Positions 21,776 to 31,112 of a DNA stretch of 64,000 bases are shown here, in pieces. How positions within the stretch are numbered: the stretch's first letter is position 1; each line of letters opens with the position of its first letter. The position numbers and the translations under genes were made by a program. Below the pieces are notes generated by a model that saw only the letters and a list, made by a program, of their open reading frames with translations, was not told the origin of the DNA and searched no databases. The stretch is from JBOGOC01 sp050747525. GTDB lineage: Bacteria; Acidobacteriota; Polarisedimenticolia; JACPZX01; DASXTC01. The DNA is taken from contig JBOGOC010000091.1 of assembly GCA_050747525.1 (NCBI GenBank), forward strand, positions 115,883 through 179,882, given 5' to 3'.

Positions 21776-23320
21776 ATGAAGAAAGCATTCGGATTGGCGT
21801 TCATGCTGGCGGCGGTGTGCGCGGCAGGTCTCGCAGAGGGGGCCGGCCGCCAGGAGATCACCGAGACCTCCATGGAGGTGTCGACGCAGGGGCCCACTGC
21901 GGCAGAGATGCTGGCGCAGCAGTTGGATCTGCATGAAGCGCTCGTGCGGGAACTTCCCGCCGGAGCTCTGAACAGGAAGCTGGCCGTCCACATCACGGAT
22001 GCCGAGGCGGGCGATCTGAGGCTGGCCATGGAAACGAAGGCATCCCCCTTCAAGGTGGGAGTGGTGAAGAGCCTCGGACATCCCATCTCGTTTGCGGGCG
22101 GACGGCTCTCCCGTTCACCGGAGCCCTTCGGAGGAGGGACCCTGCAGGCCACCGAGGACGGAGGATTCGTTTGGGCCGTGACGGTGTCGTCCGCCGGCGC
22201 CACCGGCATCCGGCTGCATTTCGACAAGACCGACCTGCCGGCCGATGCGGATCTCTACATCATGAACATGGCGGGCCAGGCGTTCGGGCCCTACCAGCGC
22301 CAGGGGCCCAACGGAACAGGCGAGTTCTGGTCGAACACGGTGTCGGGCGACACCGCCGTCGTCGTGCTGCGGCACTGGGGGCCTCAGGGCGCGGCGGACC
22401 TTCACCGGACTTCCTTCCGGATCGAGGACGTGGGTCACGTCGGACCGGGGTTCCCCGCCGGGCCCACTCCCAGCGAGCAGGCGTTCTGCAGCTTCAACGA
22501 GGCCTGCGTAGAGAATGCGTCCTGTCACAACGTGGCGGCCGCCAACCCGGCCAAGTCGGCCGTCGCGCTCATGCAGTGGATCTCCGGGCAGTTCATCTTC
22601 ACGTGCACGGGCGGGCTGCTGGCTGATACGGTTTCCACCTCCGAGATTCCTTACTTCCTCACGGCGAACCACTGCCTCAGCAGCAACTCGACGGCCCAGA
22701 ACCTGGAGACCTATTTCCAGTTCTCCATCTCGTGCAACAGCACCAACTGCCCGGCTCAGACCAACCCGGGAGGCATTCAGAGGCTCGGCGCCACCGTCAA
22801 GGCGACCGGCTCGGCGGGGGACTTCACGCTGCTTCAGCTCAATCAGACTCCACCGGCGGGCAGCGTGTTCCTGGGATGGAACAACACGGCCATCGCCAAC
22901 ACCAACAACGCGGCGCTGCACCGGATCAGCCATCCCGCCTGGGCCCCCCAGGCCTACTCGGCGCATCATGTGGATACCAGCGCACCCACGTGCCAGGGAT
23001 GGCCGCGCGGGGAACGGATCTACAGCCGTGATGACGTGGGAGCGACCGAAGGGGGAAGCAGCGGCTCTCCCGTTGTGAACGGCTCGAGCCAGGTCGTGGG
23101 ACAGCTTTCCGGCGGGTGCGGGTTCAACGTGGGGGACGTCTGCGACAACGTGTCCAACGCCACCGTGGACGGCGCTCTGGCCTTCTACTACTCCAGCGTG
23201 GCTCCGTTCCTCGACCCCGGCACTGGGGGGTGCGGAGCTTCGGGCTCATCGTGCACCAGCAACGGACAGTGCTGCTCGAACAAGTGCACCGGGCCCAAGA
23301 ACAACAAGAGATGCCGTTGA
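21776..23320 (+). CDS. Secreted trypsin-like serine protease with C-terminal knottin-like domain
   Basis: A 514-residue exoprotease. Signal peptide 1-22; propeptide and beta-rich region to about 240. The S1 domain has catalytic His in YFLTANHCL (about 298), Asp in SAGDFTLLQL (about 348) and Ser in TEGGSSGSPVV (about 428); the overall style recalls lysyl endopeptidases. The last 30 residues contain six cysteines spaced C-x6-C-x5-CC-x3-C-x8-C (GCGASGSSCTSNGQCCSNKC and on), the inhibitor-cystine-knot pattern of toxin-like knottins. ATG 21776 follows GAGGAGG (21764-21770). The 200 bases upstream hold no gene and no clear promoter. Confidence 0.87.
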   Translation: MKKAFGLAFMLAAVCAAGLAEGAGRQEITETSMEVSTQGPTAAEMLAQQLDLHEALVRELPAGALNRKLAVHITDAEAGDLRLAMETKASPFKVGVVKSLGHPISFAGGRLSRSPEPFGGGTLQATEDGGFVWAVTVSSAGATGIRLHFDKTDLPADADLYIMNMAGQAFGPYQRQGPNGTGEFWSNTVSGDTAVVVLRHWGPQGAADLHRTSFRIEDVGHVGPGFPAGPTPSEQAFCSFNEACVENASCHNVAAANPAKSAVALMQWISGQFIFTCTGGLLADTVSTSEIPYFLTANHCLSSNSTAQNLETYFQFSISCNSTNCPAQTNPGGIQRLGATVKATGSAGDFTLLQLNQTPPAGSVFLGWNNTAIANTNNAALHRISHPAWAPQAYSAHHVDTSAPTCQGWPRGERIYSRDDVGATEGGSSGSPVVNGSSQVVGQLSGGCGFNVGDVCDNVSNATVDGALAFYYSSVAPFLDPGTGGCGASGSSCTSNGQCCSNKCTGPKNNKRCR

Positions 23321-23337
23321 TCAGACGGTGAAGAAAG

Positions 23338-23369
23338 GGCCCCCCGCCGCCTGTCCTCGGCGGGGGGCC
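23338..23369 (+). terminator. Strong hairpin after the protease gene
   Basis: A perfect 12-bp stem (GGCCCCCCGCCG at 23338-23349 with 23358-23369), 8-base loop, 17 bases after the protease stop. There is no T-run. Confidence 0.6.
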
Positions 23370-23404
23370 TCACGAAGACCCCGCGGGTGCTACCCTCCGC
23401 GTCC

Positions 23405-26065
23405 ATGACGCTGCAGCCGGGGCACATGCTCTCCCACTACCGCCTCCAGGAGAAGATCGGCGAGGGGGGCATGGGTGTCGTGTGGAAGGCGACCGACACC
23501 ACCCTGGGGCGCGAGGTGGCCATCAAGGTGCTTCCGGAGCTTACCGCCACCGATGCCGAGCGCCTGGCCCGCTTCGAGCGGGAAGCGAAGCTCCTGGCAT
23601 CGCTCAACCATCCGGGCATCGCCACCATCCACGGCTTCCACCAGGCAGACGGCGTTCGCTTCCTGGCCATGGAGCTGGCCCAGGGGACGACCCTCGCCGA
23701 GAGGCTCGCGCACGGCGCGCTGCCGATTGAGGAGGCGCTCCCCATCGGGCTTCAGGTTGCTGCGGCCCTGGAGTCGGCGCACGAACAGGGGATCGTGCAC
23801 CGCGACCTGAAGCCGGGGAACATTCAGGTGAGCGCCGATGGCACGGTGAAGGTGCTCGACTTCGGCCTGGCCAAGGCGCTGGAGCCCGACTCCGGATCGG
23901 CTTCCAGCTCGAGGTCGCCGACCCTCACCACGCCCGCGACGCACGCCGGAGTCATCCTGGGGACCGCGGCCTACATGAGCCCCGAGCAGGCCAAGGGGAA
24001 GCCGGTCGACCGGCGCGCCGACATCTGGGCGTTCGGATGCGTGCTGCTCGAGATGCTGACCGGCACCCGCACCTTCGGGGGGGACGGGGTCTCGGAGATC
24101 CTCGCGGCCGTGATCATGTCTTCCGCCGATCTGACGAAGCTCCCCGCAGGGATCCCCCCGCGCATCAGGCGCCTGCTGGGCCGTTGCCTGGAAAAGGACC
24201 CTCGCCGGCGGCTGCGCGACATCGGCGAGGCACGCCTGGCGCTCGAGGACACTCTGGCCGGTGTGGCCGACGAGATGGCCTCTTCGCCGCTGGCGACGGA
24301 GGCTCCCTCATCGAAGGGCGGCCGGTGGTGGACGATGGCGGCGGGCCTGCTCATGCTCGGCGCGGTGGTGGGTGCCGCGCTCACCTGGCTGGGAGCGCCG
24401 GCGCCCACGTCCCGCCAGCCGGTGCGCCGGTTCCAGGTGGAAGCCTCGGGACCGTTCCGGTCGGGGGCCGTGGGGTCGCTCCTGGCCATCTCTCCCGATG
24501 GCGGCAAGGTTGCCTGGATGGAGTCGGGCCGGCTCCGCATCCGGTCCCTGGATCGCATCGATGCCACCGAGGTGGCGTTGAACGAAGAGCCCGTGATGGT
24601 GTTCTGGTCCCCTGATTCCGCCTGGCTGGGCTATGCGGCCCAAGGGAAGCTGTGGAAGGTCCCCGCCGGTGGCGGGCAGGGGACGATCCTCTGTCACAAC
24701 CTGGGCAACTTCGATGGCGGCAGCGGCGCCTCCTGGGGGCCCGATGGGCGCATCGTCCTCACCAAGGGCGCGGGGGGCCTGTTCGAGGTTTCCGCGCTCG
24801 GGGGCGACGCGCGCGAGTTCTATCCCGTGGACCCGAACGTGGAGAACGATCTGCATTACCCCTATCACCTTCCCGATGGATCCATTCTCTTCGTGCCGCA
24901 TGCCGCCGGGGGCCGGCCCGATCGGCTCTGCCTTCTCGACGGCTCCACGCGCAAGGAGCTCTACAGGAGTGAAGGGCAGACCATCCGCGATCCCATCTAT
25001 TCCTCCAGCGGGCACATCCTGTTCCATCGCGATCCGGTCAATCCGGGAATCTGGGCTCTCCCTTTCTCGTTGAGCCGGCACGAATCGACCGGCGAGCCGT
25101 TCCTGGTGGCCGCGGACGCGGACGTCCCGAGCGTGTCCAGGGATGGGACGCTGGTGTATGCGCCGGACACGGACATACGGCGCTCGCAGCTCGCCTGGAT
25201 GGACCGCTCGGGGAAGGTGGTGCAGACCATCGGCGAGCCGTACCAGGGATGGCCATTCCCCGCGGTCTCCCCCGACGGGCGCCGGGTGGCGACGGCCGTC
25301 TTCGAGGAGGACAGCAGGGAGATCTGGGTCCATGACCTTTCTCGGGGAACCCGTTCCCGGCTCACCTTCGGTGCCCGGGCCAGCTATGGGTCCCCTTTCT
25401 GGGACGCCGACGGGCGCACCGTCCTCTACGATGAAGGGGGCGCCTGGCCGTTCGCCACGCGCGCGGTTCCGGCCGATGGCGGGGGCGCGCCGCGGGAGCT
25501 GAGAGGCGGATGGAGCTCCGCCCTGTCACATGACGGCCGCTATCTGGTGTACATGGTCAACCACCCGGAGACCTTGGGCGACCTGTACATGACCGACATG
25601 ACGTCGCCGTCCCCGGAGCCGGTCCTCTTCCTGAAGGGACCCGGGGACCAGCTCTGGCCCCGTGTGTCTCCCGATGGCCATTACATCGTCTACGTGTCCG
25701 ACGAATCCGGGAAAGCCCAGATTCATCTCAGAAGGTTCCCCTCGGGCGAAGGGAGCTGGCAGGTGTCGACGTCGGGCGGGTTCTGGCCGCACTGGAGCGG
25801 CCGTGGTGACCGCCTCTACTACGTGGACGACAAGAACGTCCTGATGGAGGTGGACGTGGACCTCCGTGGGCACTCGCCGGTGCTGGGGAATCCGAAGCCC
25901 ATCTTCACGCGTCCTCACATCGGCTGGTCGCTGCTCTTCGGCTGGCCGGCCGGCTTCGACGTGTCCCCCGACGGACAGCGTTTCCTCGTGAACCTGCCCG
26001 AGGCGCGCGGCTCGGCGTCGAGCTACACCCTCGTACAGAACTGGTTCGAGGAGTTCCGCCGCTAG
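23405..26065 (+). CDS. Membrane Ser/Thr protein kinase with TolB-like beta-propeller
   Basis: An 886-residue PknB-type kinase. Cytoplasmic kinase domain 10-275: glycine loop IGEGGMGVVWKA, lysine in VAIKVL, catalytic loop IVHRDLKPGNI (Asp about 132), DFGLAKA and activation segment AYMSPEQAKGKP. One membrane span at about 315-337 (MAAGLLMLGAVVGAALTWLG), then an extracytoplasmic WD40/TolB-type propeller to the end (repeated SPDG/SRDG blades: ISPDGGKVAWM, VSPDGRRVATAV, VSPDGHYIVYVSDESG). This architecture is very common in Acidobacteriota. The propeller is probably a ligand or envelope sensor. ATG 23405 is the best start, though no ribosome binding site is visible. Confidence 0.9.
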   Translation: MTLQPGHMLSHYRLQEKIGEGGMGVVWKATDTTLGREVAIKVLPELTATDAERLARFEREAKLLASLNHPGIATIHGFHQADGVRFLAMELAQGTTLAERLAHGALPIEEALPIGLQVAAALESAHEQGIVHRDLKPGNIQVSADGTVKVLDFGLAKALEPDSGSASSSRSPTLTTPATHAGVILGTAAYMSPEQAKGKPVDRRADIWAFGCVLLEMLTGTRTFGGDGVSEILAAVIMSSADLTKLPAGIPPRIRRLLGRCLEKDPRRRLRDIGEARLALEDTLAGVADEMASSPLATEAPSSKGGRWWTMAAGLLMLGAVVGAALTWLGAPAPTSRQPVRRFQVEASGPFRSGAVGSLLAISPDGGKVAWMESGRLRIRSLDRIDATEVALNEEPVMVFWSPDSAWLGYAAQGKLWKVPAGGGQGTILCHNLGNFDGGSGASWGPDGRIVLTKGAGGLFEVSALGGDAREFYPVDPNVENDLHYPYHLPDGSILFVPHAAGGRPDRLCLLDGSTRKELYRSEGQTIRDPIYSSSGHILFHRDPVNPGIWALPFSLSRHESTGEPFLVAADADVPSVSRDGTLVYAPDTDIRRSQLAWMDRSGKVVQTIGEPYQGWPFPAVSPDGRRVATAVFEEDSREIWVHDLSRGTRSRLTFGARASYGSPFWDADGRTVLYDEGGAWPFATRAVPADGGGAPRELRGGWSSALSHDGRYLVYMVNHPETLGDLYMTDMTSPSPEPVLFLKGPGDQLWPRVSPDGHYIVYVSDESGKAQIHLRRFPSGEGSWQVSTSGGFWPHWSGRGDRLYYVDDKNVLMEVDVDLRGHSPVLGNPKPIFTRPHIGWSLLFGWPAGFDVSPDGQRFLVNLPEARGSASSYTLVQNWFEEFRR

Positions 26066-26478
26066 TCGAGACCCAGAGCCACCGCGTTGTCCCGGATGCG
26101 CCGGTCCAGGCTGAGTACCTGAAGGTCCTCGATGGCCCGGCTGAAGATCAGGGCGGTGGCCAGATGAATGGCGTCCAGGGTCCTGACCGGCTCCACGGGG
26201 AATCGCTGTCCGGCACGCACGAGGACCTCGTGGGTCACGTACATCTCGGTCCACTTCTGGCTCAGGCGATGGATCTGTCCCATGAGCTTCTGGACATCAG
26301 CTGCGCGCAGCGTCCGGCGGACCTCGGCTCGCACGAGTGCCCGCTCCGTTTCGGCGAGAGTGAGCGATGACGTGACGATGTGGCGCGCACTGCCTGCACG
26401 AGACCGCACGTCGTCGCCTCCGCTCTGGTTCATCAGCCAGGCGAGAAGCGCTGACGTCTCCAGATAGACGGTGATCAA
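26062..26478 (-). CDS. vapC: PIN-domain toxin, VapC-like
   Basis: A 138-residue PIN-domain ribonuclease toxin. Acidic positions: the first in VYLETSALLAWL, where Glu replaces the usual Asp; Glu in LAETERALVRAE; Asp in TLDAIHLATAL; Asp in LSLDRRIRDNA. Such proteins cut tRNA or rRNA when freed from antitoxin. The start overlaps the antitoxin stop by 4 bases and the stop overlaps the convergent kinase stop by 4 bases, so this is a very compact junction. Confidence 0.9.
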   Translation of the reverse strand: MITVYLETSALLAWLMNQSGGDDVRSRAGSARHIVTSSLTLAETERALVRAEVRRTLRAADVQKLMGQIHRLSQKWTEMYVTHEVLVRAGQRFPVEPVRTLDAIHLATALIFSRAIEDLQVLSLDRRIRDNAVALGLD

Positions 26479-26780
26479 TTCTTCTCTTCCCGGTCCTCGT
26501 CGAGAAGGCGCTGTGCCGTTCCCTCAGGCAGATGGACCGGCGAAGCCGGAAGAGAGATCCTGCCGGAGAGAGGACCCCTGACTTTCCCCTCCGTCCGCCA
26601 CTCGTCGAGCAGTGATTCCGCCGGCTTTTCCGGCTCGTATCGAGCGGAAGGCTCGTGCAGCTCGGCGATGATGACGTTGCGATCCGCCACCAGCACGCGG
26701 GTCCCCCGGCGCACTTCGCGAAGCCACGCGCTCAGATTGTTCTTGAGCTCCTTGACGCCGACCGTCTTGATCTGGCCCAT
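26475..26780 (-). CDS. Phd/YefM-type antitoxin partner of the PIN toxin
   Basis: A 101-residue antitoxin. The N-terminal half is a Phd/YefM DNA-binding module (KTVGVKELKNNLSAWLREVR, RGTRVLVADRNVIIAEL). The C-terminal half is the acidic, flexible toxin-wrapping part (EKPAESLLDEWRTEGKV, ending LLDEDREEKN). It is translated just ahead of vapC with a 4-base overlap. An 8-bp inverted repeat covering its promoter is the expected autoregulatory operator. Confidence 0.87.
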   Translation of the reverse strand: MGQIKTVGVKELKNNLSAWLREVRRGTRVLVADRNVIIAELHEPSARYEPEKPAESLLDEWRTEGKVRGPLSGRISLPASPVHLPEGTAQRLLDEDREEKN

Positions 26781-26786
26781 GTCCGC

Positions 26787-26815
26787 AAGGTAGCTCCCGG
26801 TAGCTACCTCGTCAA
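26787..26815 (-). promoter_or_regulatory. Toxin-antitoxin promoter and operator
   Basis: On the minus strand -35 TTGACG (26815-26810) and -10 TACCTT (26792-26787) are 17 bases apart. A perfect inverted repeat AGGTAGCT-N6-AGCTACCT (26788-26809) fills the spacer and -10, 8 bases from the antitoxin start. Confidence 0.7.
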
Positions 26816-26902
26816 GGCGCTTTGTGGCCCGCCAGGATTCAAAGGGGCCTTCCCTCCGTGGTATCGTGGCGACATCCAGGACGCGAGCGGACAGGGGGGA
26901 GC

Positions 26903-28303
26903 ATGAGACTCAGGCGTATCGTCTTGTTGGCTGGGCTGCAGGTCATGGCCTGCGGCTTGTTCGTGGTCACTCTTGATGCGGCCGATGCGGCCAAAGCGCT
27001 TCCGAACGGCAGCTGGCCGTCGTTTCGCGGCCCCGCGGGGACCGGCGTGGCTCCCGACGGGGATCCACCCTCGGAGTGGAGCGAGACGAAGAACCTCCGA
27101 TGGAAGGTGCCGATCCCGGGCGAGGGGCACGCCACTCCCATCATCTGGAAGGACCGGATCTATCTGCTGACCGCGATCAAGGTGGAGGCCAGCCCCGAGG
27201 CCGTCGCCCCCGCGCGCCAGGAGACGCCCGCGCAGCCGCCTCCGCAGACCGGCCCGCCGCCCGAGCGCCCCCGGCCGACCATCGTTCATCAGTTCGCGGT
27301 GATCGCGCTGGACCGGGCCACGGGTCAGACCGTCTGGAAGACGGTCGTGGCCGAGGAGCTGCCGCACGAGCCCGGCCACGAGACGGCCAGCCAGGCCTCG
27401 GCGTCGCCCGTGACGGACGGCGAGCGCCTGTACGCCTTCTTCGGATCCCGTGGGCTCTTCTGCCTCGACATGGAAGGCGCCGTGAAGTGGAAGAAGGACC
27501 TGGGCGACATGCGCACGCGCAACGAGTTCGGCGAGGGGGCTTCGCCGGCGCTGCACGGGGACACGCTGCTGGTCAACTGGGATCACGAAGGCGAGGATTT
27601 CATCGTCGCGCTCGACAAGCGCACCGGGGACGAGCGGTGGAGAGTCTCGCGCGACGAGCCGACTTCCTGGTCGACTCCCGTGGTGCTCGCCGATCCGCTG
27701 CCCGACGACCCCGGCCGCGCCCTGGTGGTGGTCAGCGCGACCAACCGGGTGCGTGCCTACGACGTGAAGAGCGGCACCGAGGTCTGGAGCGTCGCGGGGC
27801 TGGGGGCGAACTGCATCCCCACGCCGGTGGCGGCCAACGACCTCCTCTTCGTGATGAGCGGCTACCGCAATCCCGCCGCCCTGGCCATCCGGTTTCCGGG
27901 GGCCAAAGGAGACATCACGGGGACTGATCGCATCGTCTGGAAGCTGGACCGCGGGACTTCCTACGTCTCGTCGCCGCTGCTGTACGACGGCAGGCTCTAC
28001 TTCCTGGATCGCTTGAGCGCGGTGATGCACAGCCACGAGCTGGCCACCGGCAAGCCGTACTTCACGGAGCAGCGCCTGGAGGGGCTGGGGAACGTGTACG
28101 GGTCGCTCGCCGGTGCCAGCGGGCGGATCTACGTGGTGGATCGCGCCGGCAAGGGTGCAGTGCTGCGCCACGGCGAGACGTTCCAGGTGATCGGGACGGG
28201 CGCCCTGGACGATCAGTTCGATGCTTCCCCCGTGATCGCGGGAGACGCCCTTTATCTACGTGGCCACAAACATTTCTACTGTATCGGAACGCACAGAAGC
28301 TGA
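26903..28303 (+). CDS. Exported PQQ-like beta-propeller protein
   Basis: A 466-residue protein. Signal peptide 1-30; then NGSWPSFRGPAGTGVAPDG and repeated propeller blades with the W-K/R and A-D-x-T-G pattern (NLRWKVPIPGEGHATPIIW, VIALDRATGQTVWKTVV, FIVALDKRTGDERWRVSRDE, AYDVKSGTEVWSV). No catalytic quinoprotein residues stand out, so it resembles the BamB/PQQ-repeat binding proteins abundant in planctomycetes and acidobacteria. A proline-rich insert lies near residue 110. ATG 26903 follows GGGGGA. The M16 protease gene follows by 55 bases. Confidence 0.85.
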   Translation: MRLRRIVLLAGLQVMACGLFVVTLDAADAAKALPNGSWPSFRGPAGTGVAPDGDPPSEWSETKNLRWKVPIPGEGHATPIIWKDRIYLLTAIKVEASPEAVAPARQETPAQPPPQTGPPPERPRPTIVHQFAVIALDRATGQTVWKTVVAEELPHEPGHETASQASASPVTDGERLYAFFGSRGLFCLDMEGAVKWKKDLGDMRTRNEFGEGASPALHGDTLLVNWDHEGEDFIVALDKRTGDERWRVSRDEPTSWSTPVVLADPLPDDPGRALVVVSATNRVRAYDVKSGTEVWSVAGLGANCIPTPVAANDLLFVMSGYRNPAALAIRFPGAKGDITGTDRIVWKLDRGTSYVSSPLLYDGRLYFLDRLSAVMHSHELATGKPYFTEQRLEGLGNVYGSLAGASGRIYVVDRAGKGAVLRHGETFQVIGTGALDDQFDASPVIAGDALYLRGHKHFYCIGTHRS

Positions 28304-28358
28304 AGGCGAATATCCTCAGGGTATATCCTGTGGGCTCGACGATCCCGTCAGGAGCCTG

Positions 28359-31112
28359 ATGACACCGACCCGCTGGAGTCTCGGTGTGACGATGTGCGCA
28401 CTGGTGGCGGCAGGCCCTGTCCCGGCCCGGGAGGAGCTGAATCTGGAACAGCTGCGCATTCCTCACACCAAGCACGTCCTGCCCAACGGGCTGACCCTGG
28501 TCGTTCACGAGGACCACAGCGTCCCGCTCGTCTCCGTGAACCTCTGGTACCACGTGGGCTCGCGCAACGAACGGCGTGGCAGGACAGGCTTCGCCCACCT
28601 GTTCGAGCACTTCTTCTTCAACGGCAGCGAGAACTACCCGCACGGCTTCCGCGAGGCGATGGACGACCTGGGGGCCAACAACCGCAACGGCACCACCAGC
28701 AACGATCGCACCAACTTCTTCGAAGACGTGCCGGTGTCGGCGCTCGAGCGAACGCTCTACCTGGAGGCCGATCGAATGGGCTTCCTGGCGGGGAACCTGT
28801 CCCAGGAGATGCTCGAGCGCGAGCGCGGGGTCGTGAAGAACGAGAAGCGCCAGGGAGAGAACCAGCCTTACGGGAGCGTCTTCAGCCGCATCGTGGAGGC
28901 CATCTACCCCTACGAGCATCCGTACAGCTGGCCCACCATCGGGAACATGCAGGATCTCGACGCCGCCACGCTGGACGACGTGAAGGAGTGGTACCAGACC
29001 TTCTACGGCCCCGGCAACTGCGTTCTGGTGCTGGCCGGCGACATCACATCGGCCCGCGCTCTCGAGCTGGTGACCCGTTACTTCGGATCGATCCAGCCCG
29101 GCCCCCCGCTGCCGCGCCATCAGGCCTGGGTCCCCGCGTTCGACAGGAACATGCGGGACTCCATGGAGGATCGCGTCCCGCAGGCGCGCCTCTACCGCAT
29201 CTGGCACGCTCCCGGCTGGGGGCGGGCCGAGCTCATCGATCTCGGGCTGGCGGCGGGGGTTCTGGGCGGCAGCAGGAGCTCGCGCCTGGAGCGCCGCCTG
29301 GTGTACGAGAAGGAGCTGGCCACGTCGGTGTCGGTGTCCATCTTCGATCGCGAGATCGCCGGCAATTTCCTGGTCATCGTGACCGTGAAGCCCGGGGTGG
29401 ATCCGGCCGCCGCCGAGGAAGAGATGGAAGCGGTGATGGCCGACTATCTGAAGACGGGCCCCACTCCCGAAGAGCTGGAGCGCGGGCGCACGCGCGCGCT
29501 GGCGGGGTTTTTACGCGACATGGAGAGACTTCTGGGGCGCAGCGACATCCTGGCCGAGCACACCCTGTACGCGGGGGACCCCGAGGCCTACCTGTCCCAG
29601 TTCGCCGTGCTGAACGCGGCAACGCCGGCCCGCGTGCTGGAGACCAGCCGCAGGTGGCTCGACACGCATCACTACACGATGCTGGTGACCCCGGCCCCTC
29701 CGCTCGAGGCGAGCGCCGCGGAGATCGATCGCAAGGTCCTCCCCGCGCTGGGAGAAGCCCCCGGGGTGACGTTCCCGAAGATGCAGCAGCATCGGATGGC
29801 CAATGGCCTGAGCATCGTGCTGATGGAGAGGCACACGGCGCCGCTGGTGAACATGACCCTGGCCCTGGACGCGGGGTTCGCGGCCGATCCCGTGGAGGCC
29901 CCGGGCACCGCGTCGCTGGCGCTCACCGTCATGCAGGAAGGGACCCGTACCCGGGACACCTTCCGCATCTCCGATGACCTGGACGCGCTGGGTGCGGGGA
30001 TCGTGGCCGGCAACTCGCTCGACCTCTCGTACGTCCGGCTGCGCGCCCTGAAGATGAACCTCGCCGGCTCGATGGACCTGTTCGCCGACGTCGTGCTGAA
30101 CCCGGCGTTTCCCGAGGCCATGGTGCAGCTCGACAAGAAGCGGCAGATCGCGCGCATCGGGCAAGAGAAGGCGCAGCCGGCCGCGGTGGCCCTGAGGATT
30201 GCGCCGCGCCTGCTCTACGGCGAGCGTCACGCGTACGGCGCGCCGCTCACCGGCTCGGGGACCGAGGCCAGCGTGCAGGCCATGACCCGCGAAGCGCTGG
30301 CCTCCTGGCACGGAGCCTGGTTCCATCCCGGCAATGCCACGCTCATCGTGGCGGGGGACATCACCATGGCCGAGCTGGTCCCGCTCGCGGAGAAGGCCTT
30401 CGGCGCATGGAAGAAGGGAGAGTCCCCGCGCAAGAACGTGGCCGAGGTGCCGCGCACGGCGGGCGGCAAGGTGTACCTGATCGACAAGCCCGACGCTCCC
30501 CAGTCGGTCATCGCCGCGGCCCACGTGTCAGAGCGGGGAGGGGCGCCGGACGACCTGGCCATCGAGACGGTCATGAGGCTGTTCGGCGGCATGGCCACCT
30601 CGAGGCTGAACAGAAACTTGAGGCTCGAGAAGCACTGGAGCTACGGCGTCACCGGCATGCTGATGGACGCGCGCGGCCAGAGGCCGTTCGCCATCATCGC
30701 TCCGGTGCAGACCGACAAGACGCGCGAGTCGCTCGAAGAGCTGGTGAAGGAGCTTCGAGCCATCACGGGCGGGCGCCCGATCGCGGGAGAGGAATACGAG
30801 AGCATCCAGCGCAACGTGGTGTCGCGGCTCCCCAGCCAGTTCGAGTCACTCGCCTCGCTGGAAGGGGCGGCCATGGACGTGCTGAGCTACGGCTACCTGC
30901 CCGAGCACTTCTACGAGTACGGGCGGCGCCTGAAGGCCCTGTCCGCCGGAGACCTCAACGCCGCCGCGGCCCGCTTCATCCGTCCCCAGGACGTCATCTG
31001 GATCGTGGTGGGGGACCTGGAGAAGATCGAGCCCGGCATCCGCGAGCTGAAGCTGGGTGAGATCGTCCGGCTTGGCGCCGACGGCCGGCTTCTGGGATTG
31101 GTCCCCTCATGA
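28359..31112 (+). CDS. M16 family zinc metallopeptidase, two-domain
   Basis: A 917-residue insulinase-type protease. The N-terminal half is the active M16 unit with the inverted zinc motif HLFEH (about 81-85) in RTGFAHLFEHFFFNGSENYP and a distal glutamate in ERERGVVKNEKRQ. The second half, from about 480 (QHRMANGLSIVLMERHTAPL), is a complete but zinc-less M16 repeat, which closes the substrate chamber. A short N-terminal signal (SLGVTMCALVAAGPVPA) implies periplasmic location. ATG 28359 follows CAGGAG; the frame is open 33 codons further up without a site. The next gene starts in its stop (ATGA). Confidence 0.9.
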   Translation: MTPTRWSLGVTMCALVAAGPVPAREELNLEQLRIPHTKHVLPNGLTLVVHEDHSVPLVSVNLWYHVGSRNERRGRTGFAHLFEHFFFNGSENYPHGFREAMDDLGANNRNGTTSNDRTNFFEDVPVSALERTLYLEADRMGFLAGNLSQEMLERERGVVKNEKRQGENQPYGSVFSRIVEAIYPYEHPYSWPTIGNMQDLDAATLDDVKEWYQTFYGPGNCVLVLAGDITSARALELVTRYFGSIQPGPPLPRHQAWVPAFDRNMRDSMEDRVPQARLYRIWHAPGWGRAELIDLGLAAGVLGGSRSSRLERRLVYEKELATSVSVSIFDREIAGNFLVIVTVKPGVDPAAAEEEMEAVMADYLKTGPTPEELERGRTRALAGFLRDMERLLGRSDILAEHTLYAGDPEAYLSQFAVLNAATPARVLETSRRWLDTHHYTMLVTPAPPLEASAAEIDRKVLPALGEAPGVTFPKMQQHRMANGLSIVLMERHTAPLVNMTLALDAGFAADPVEAPGTASLALTVMQEGTRTRDTFRISDDLDALGAGIVAGNSLDLSYVRLRALKMNLAGSMDLFADVVLNPAFPEAMVQLDKKRQIARIGQEKAQPAAVALRIAPRLLYGERHAYGAPLTGSGTEASVQAMTREALASWHGAWFHPGNATLIVAGDITMAELVPLAEKAFGAWKKGESPRKNVAEVPRTAGGKVYLIDKPDAPQSVIAAAHVSERGGAPDDLAIETVMRLFGGMATSRLNRNLRLEKHWSYGVTGMLMDARGQRPFAIIAPVQTDKTRESLEELVKELRAITGGRPIAGEEYESIQRNVVSRLPSQFESLASLEGAAMDVLSYGYLPEHFYEYGRRLKALSAGDLNAAAARFIRPQDVIWIVVGDLEKIEPGIRELKLGEIVRLGADGRLLGLVPS

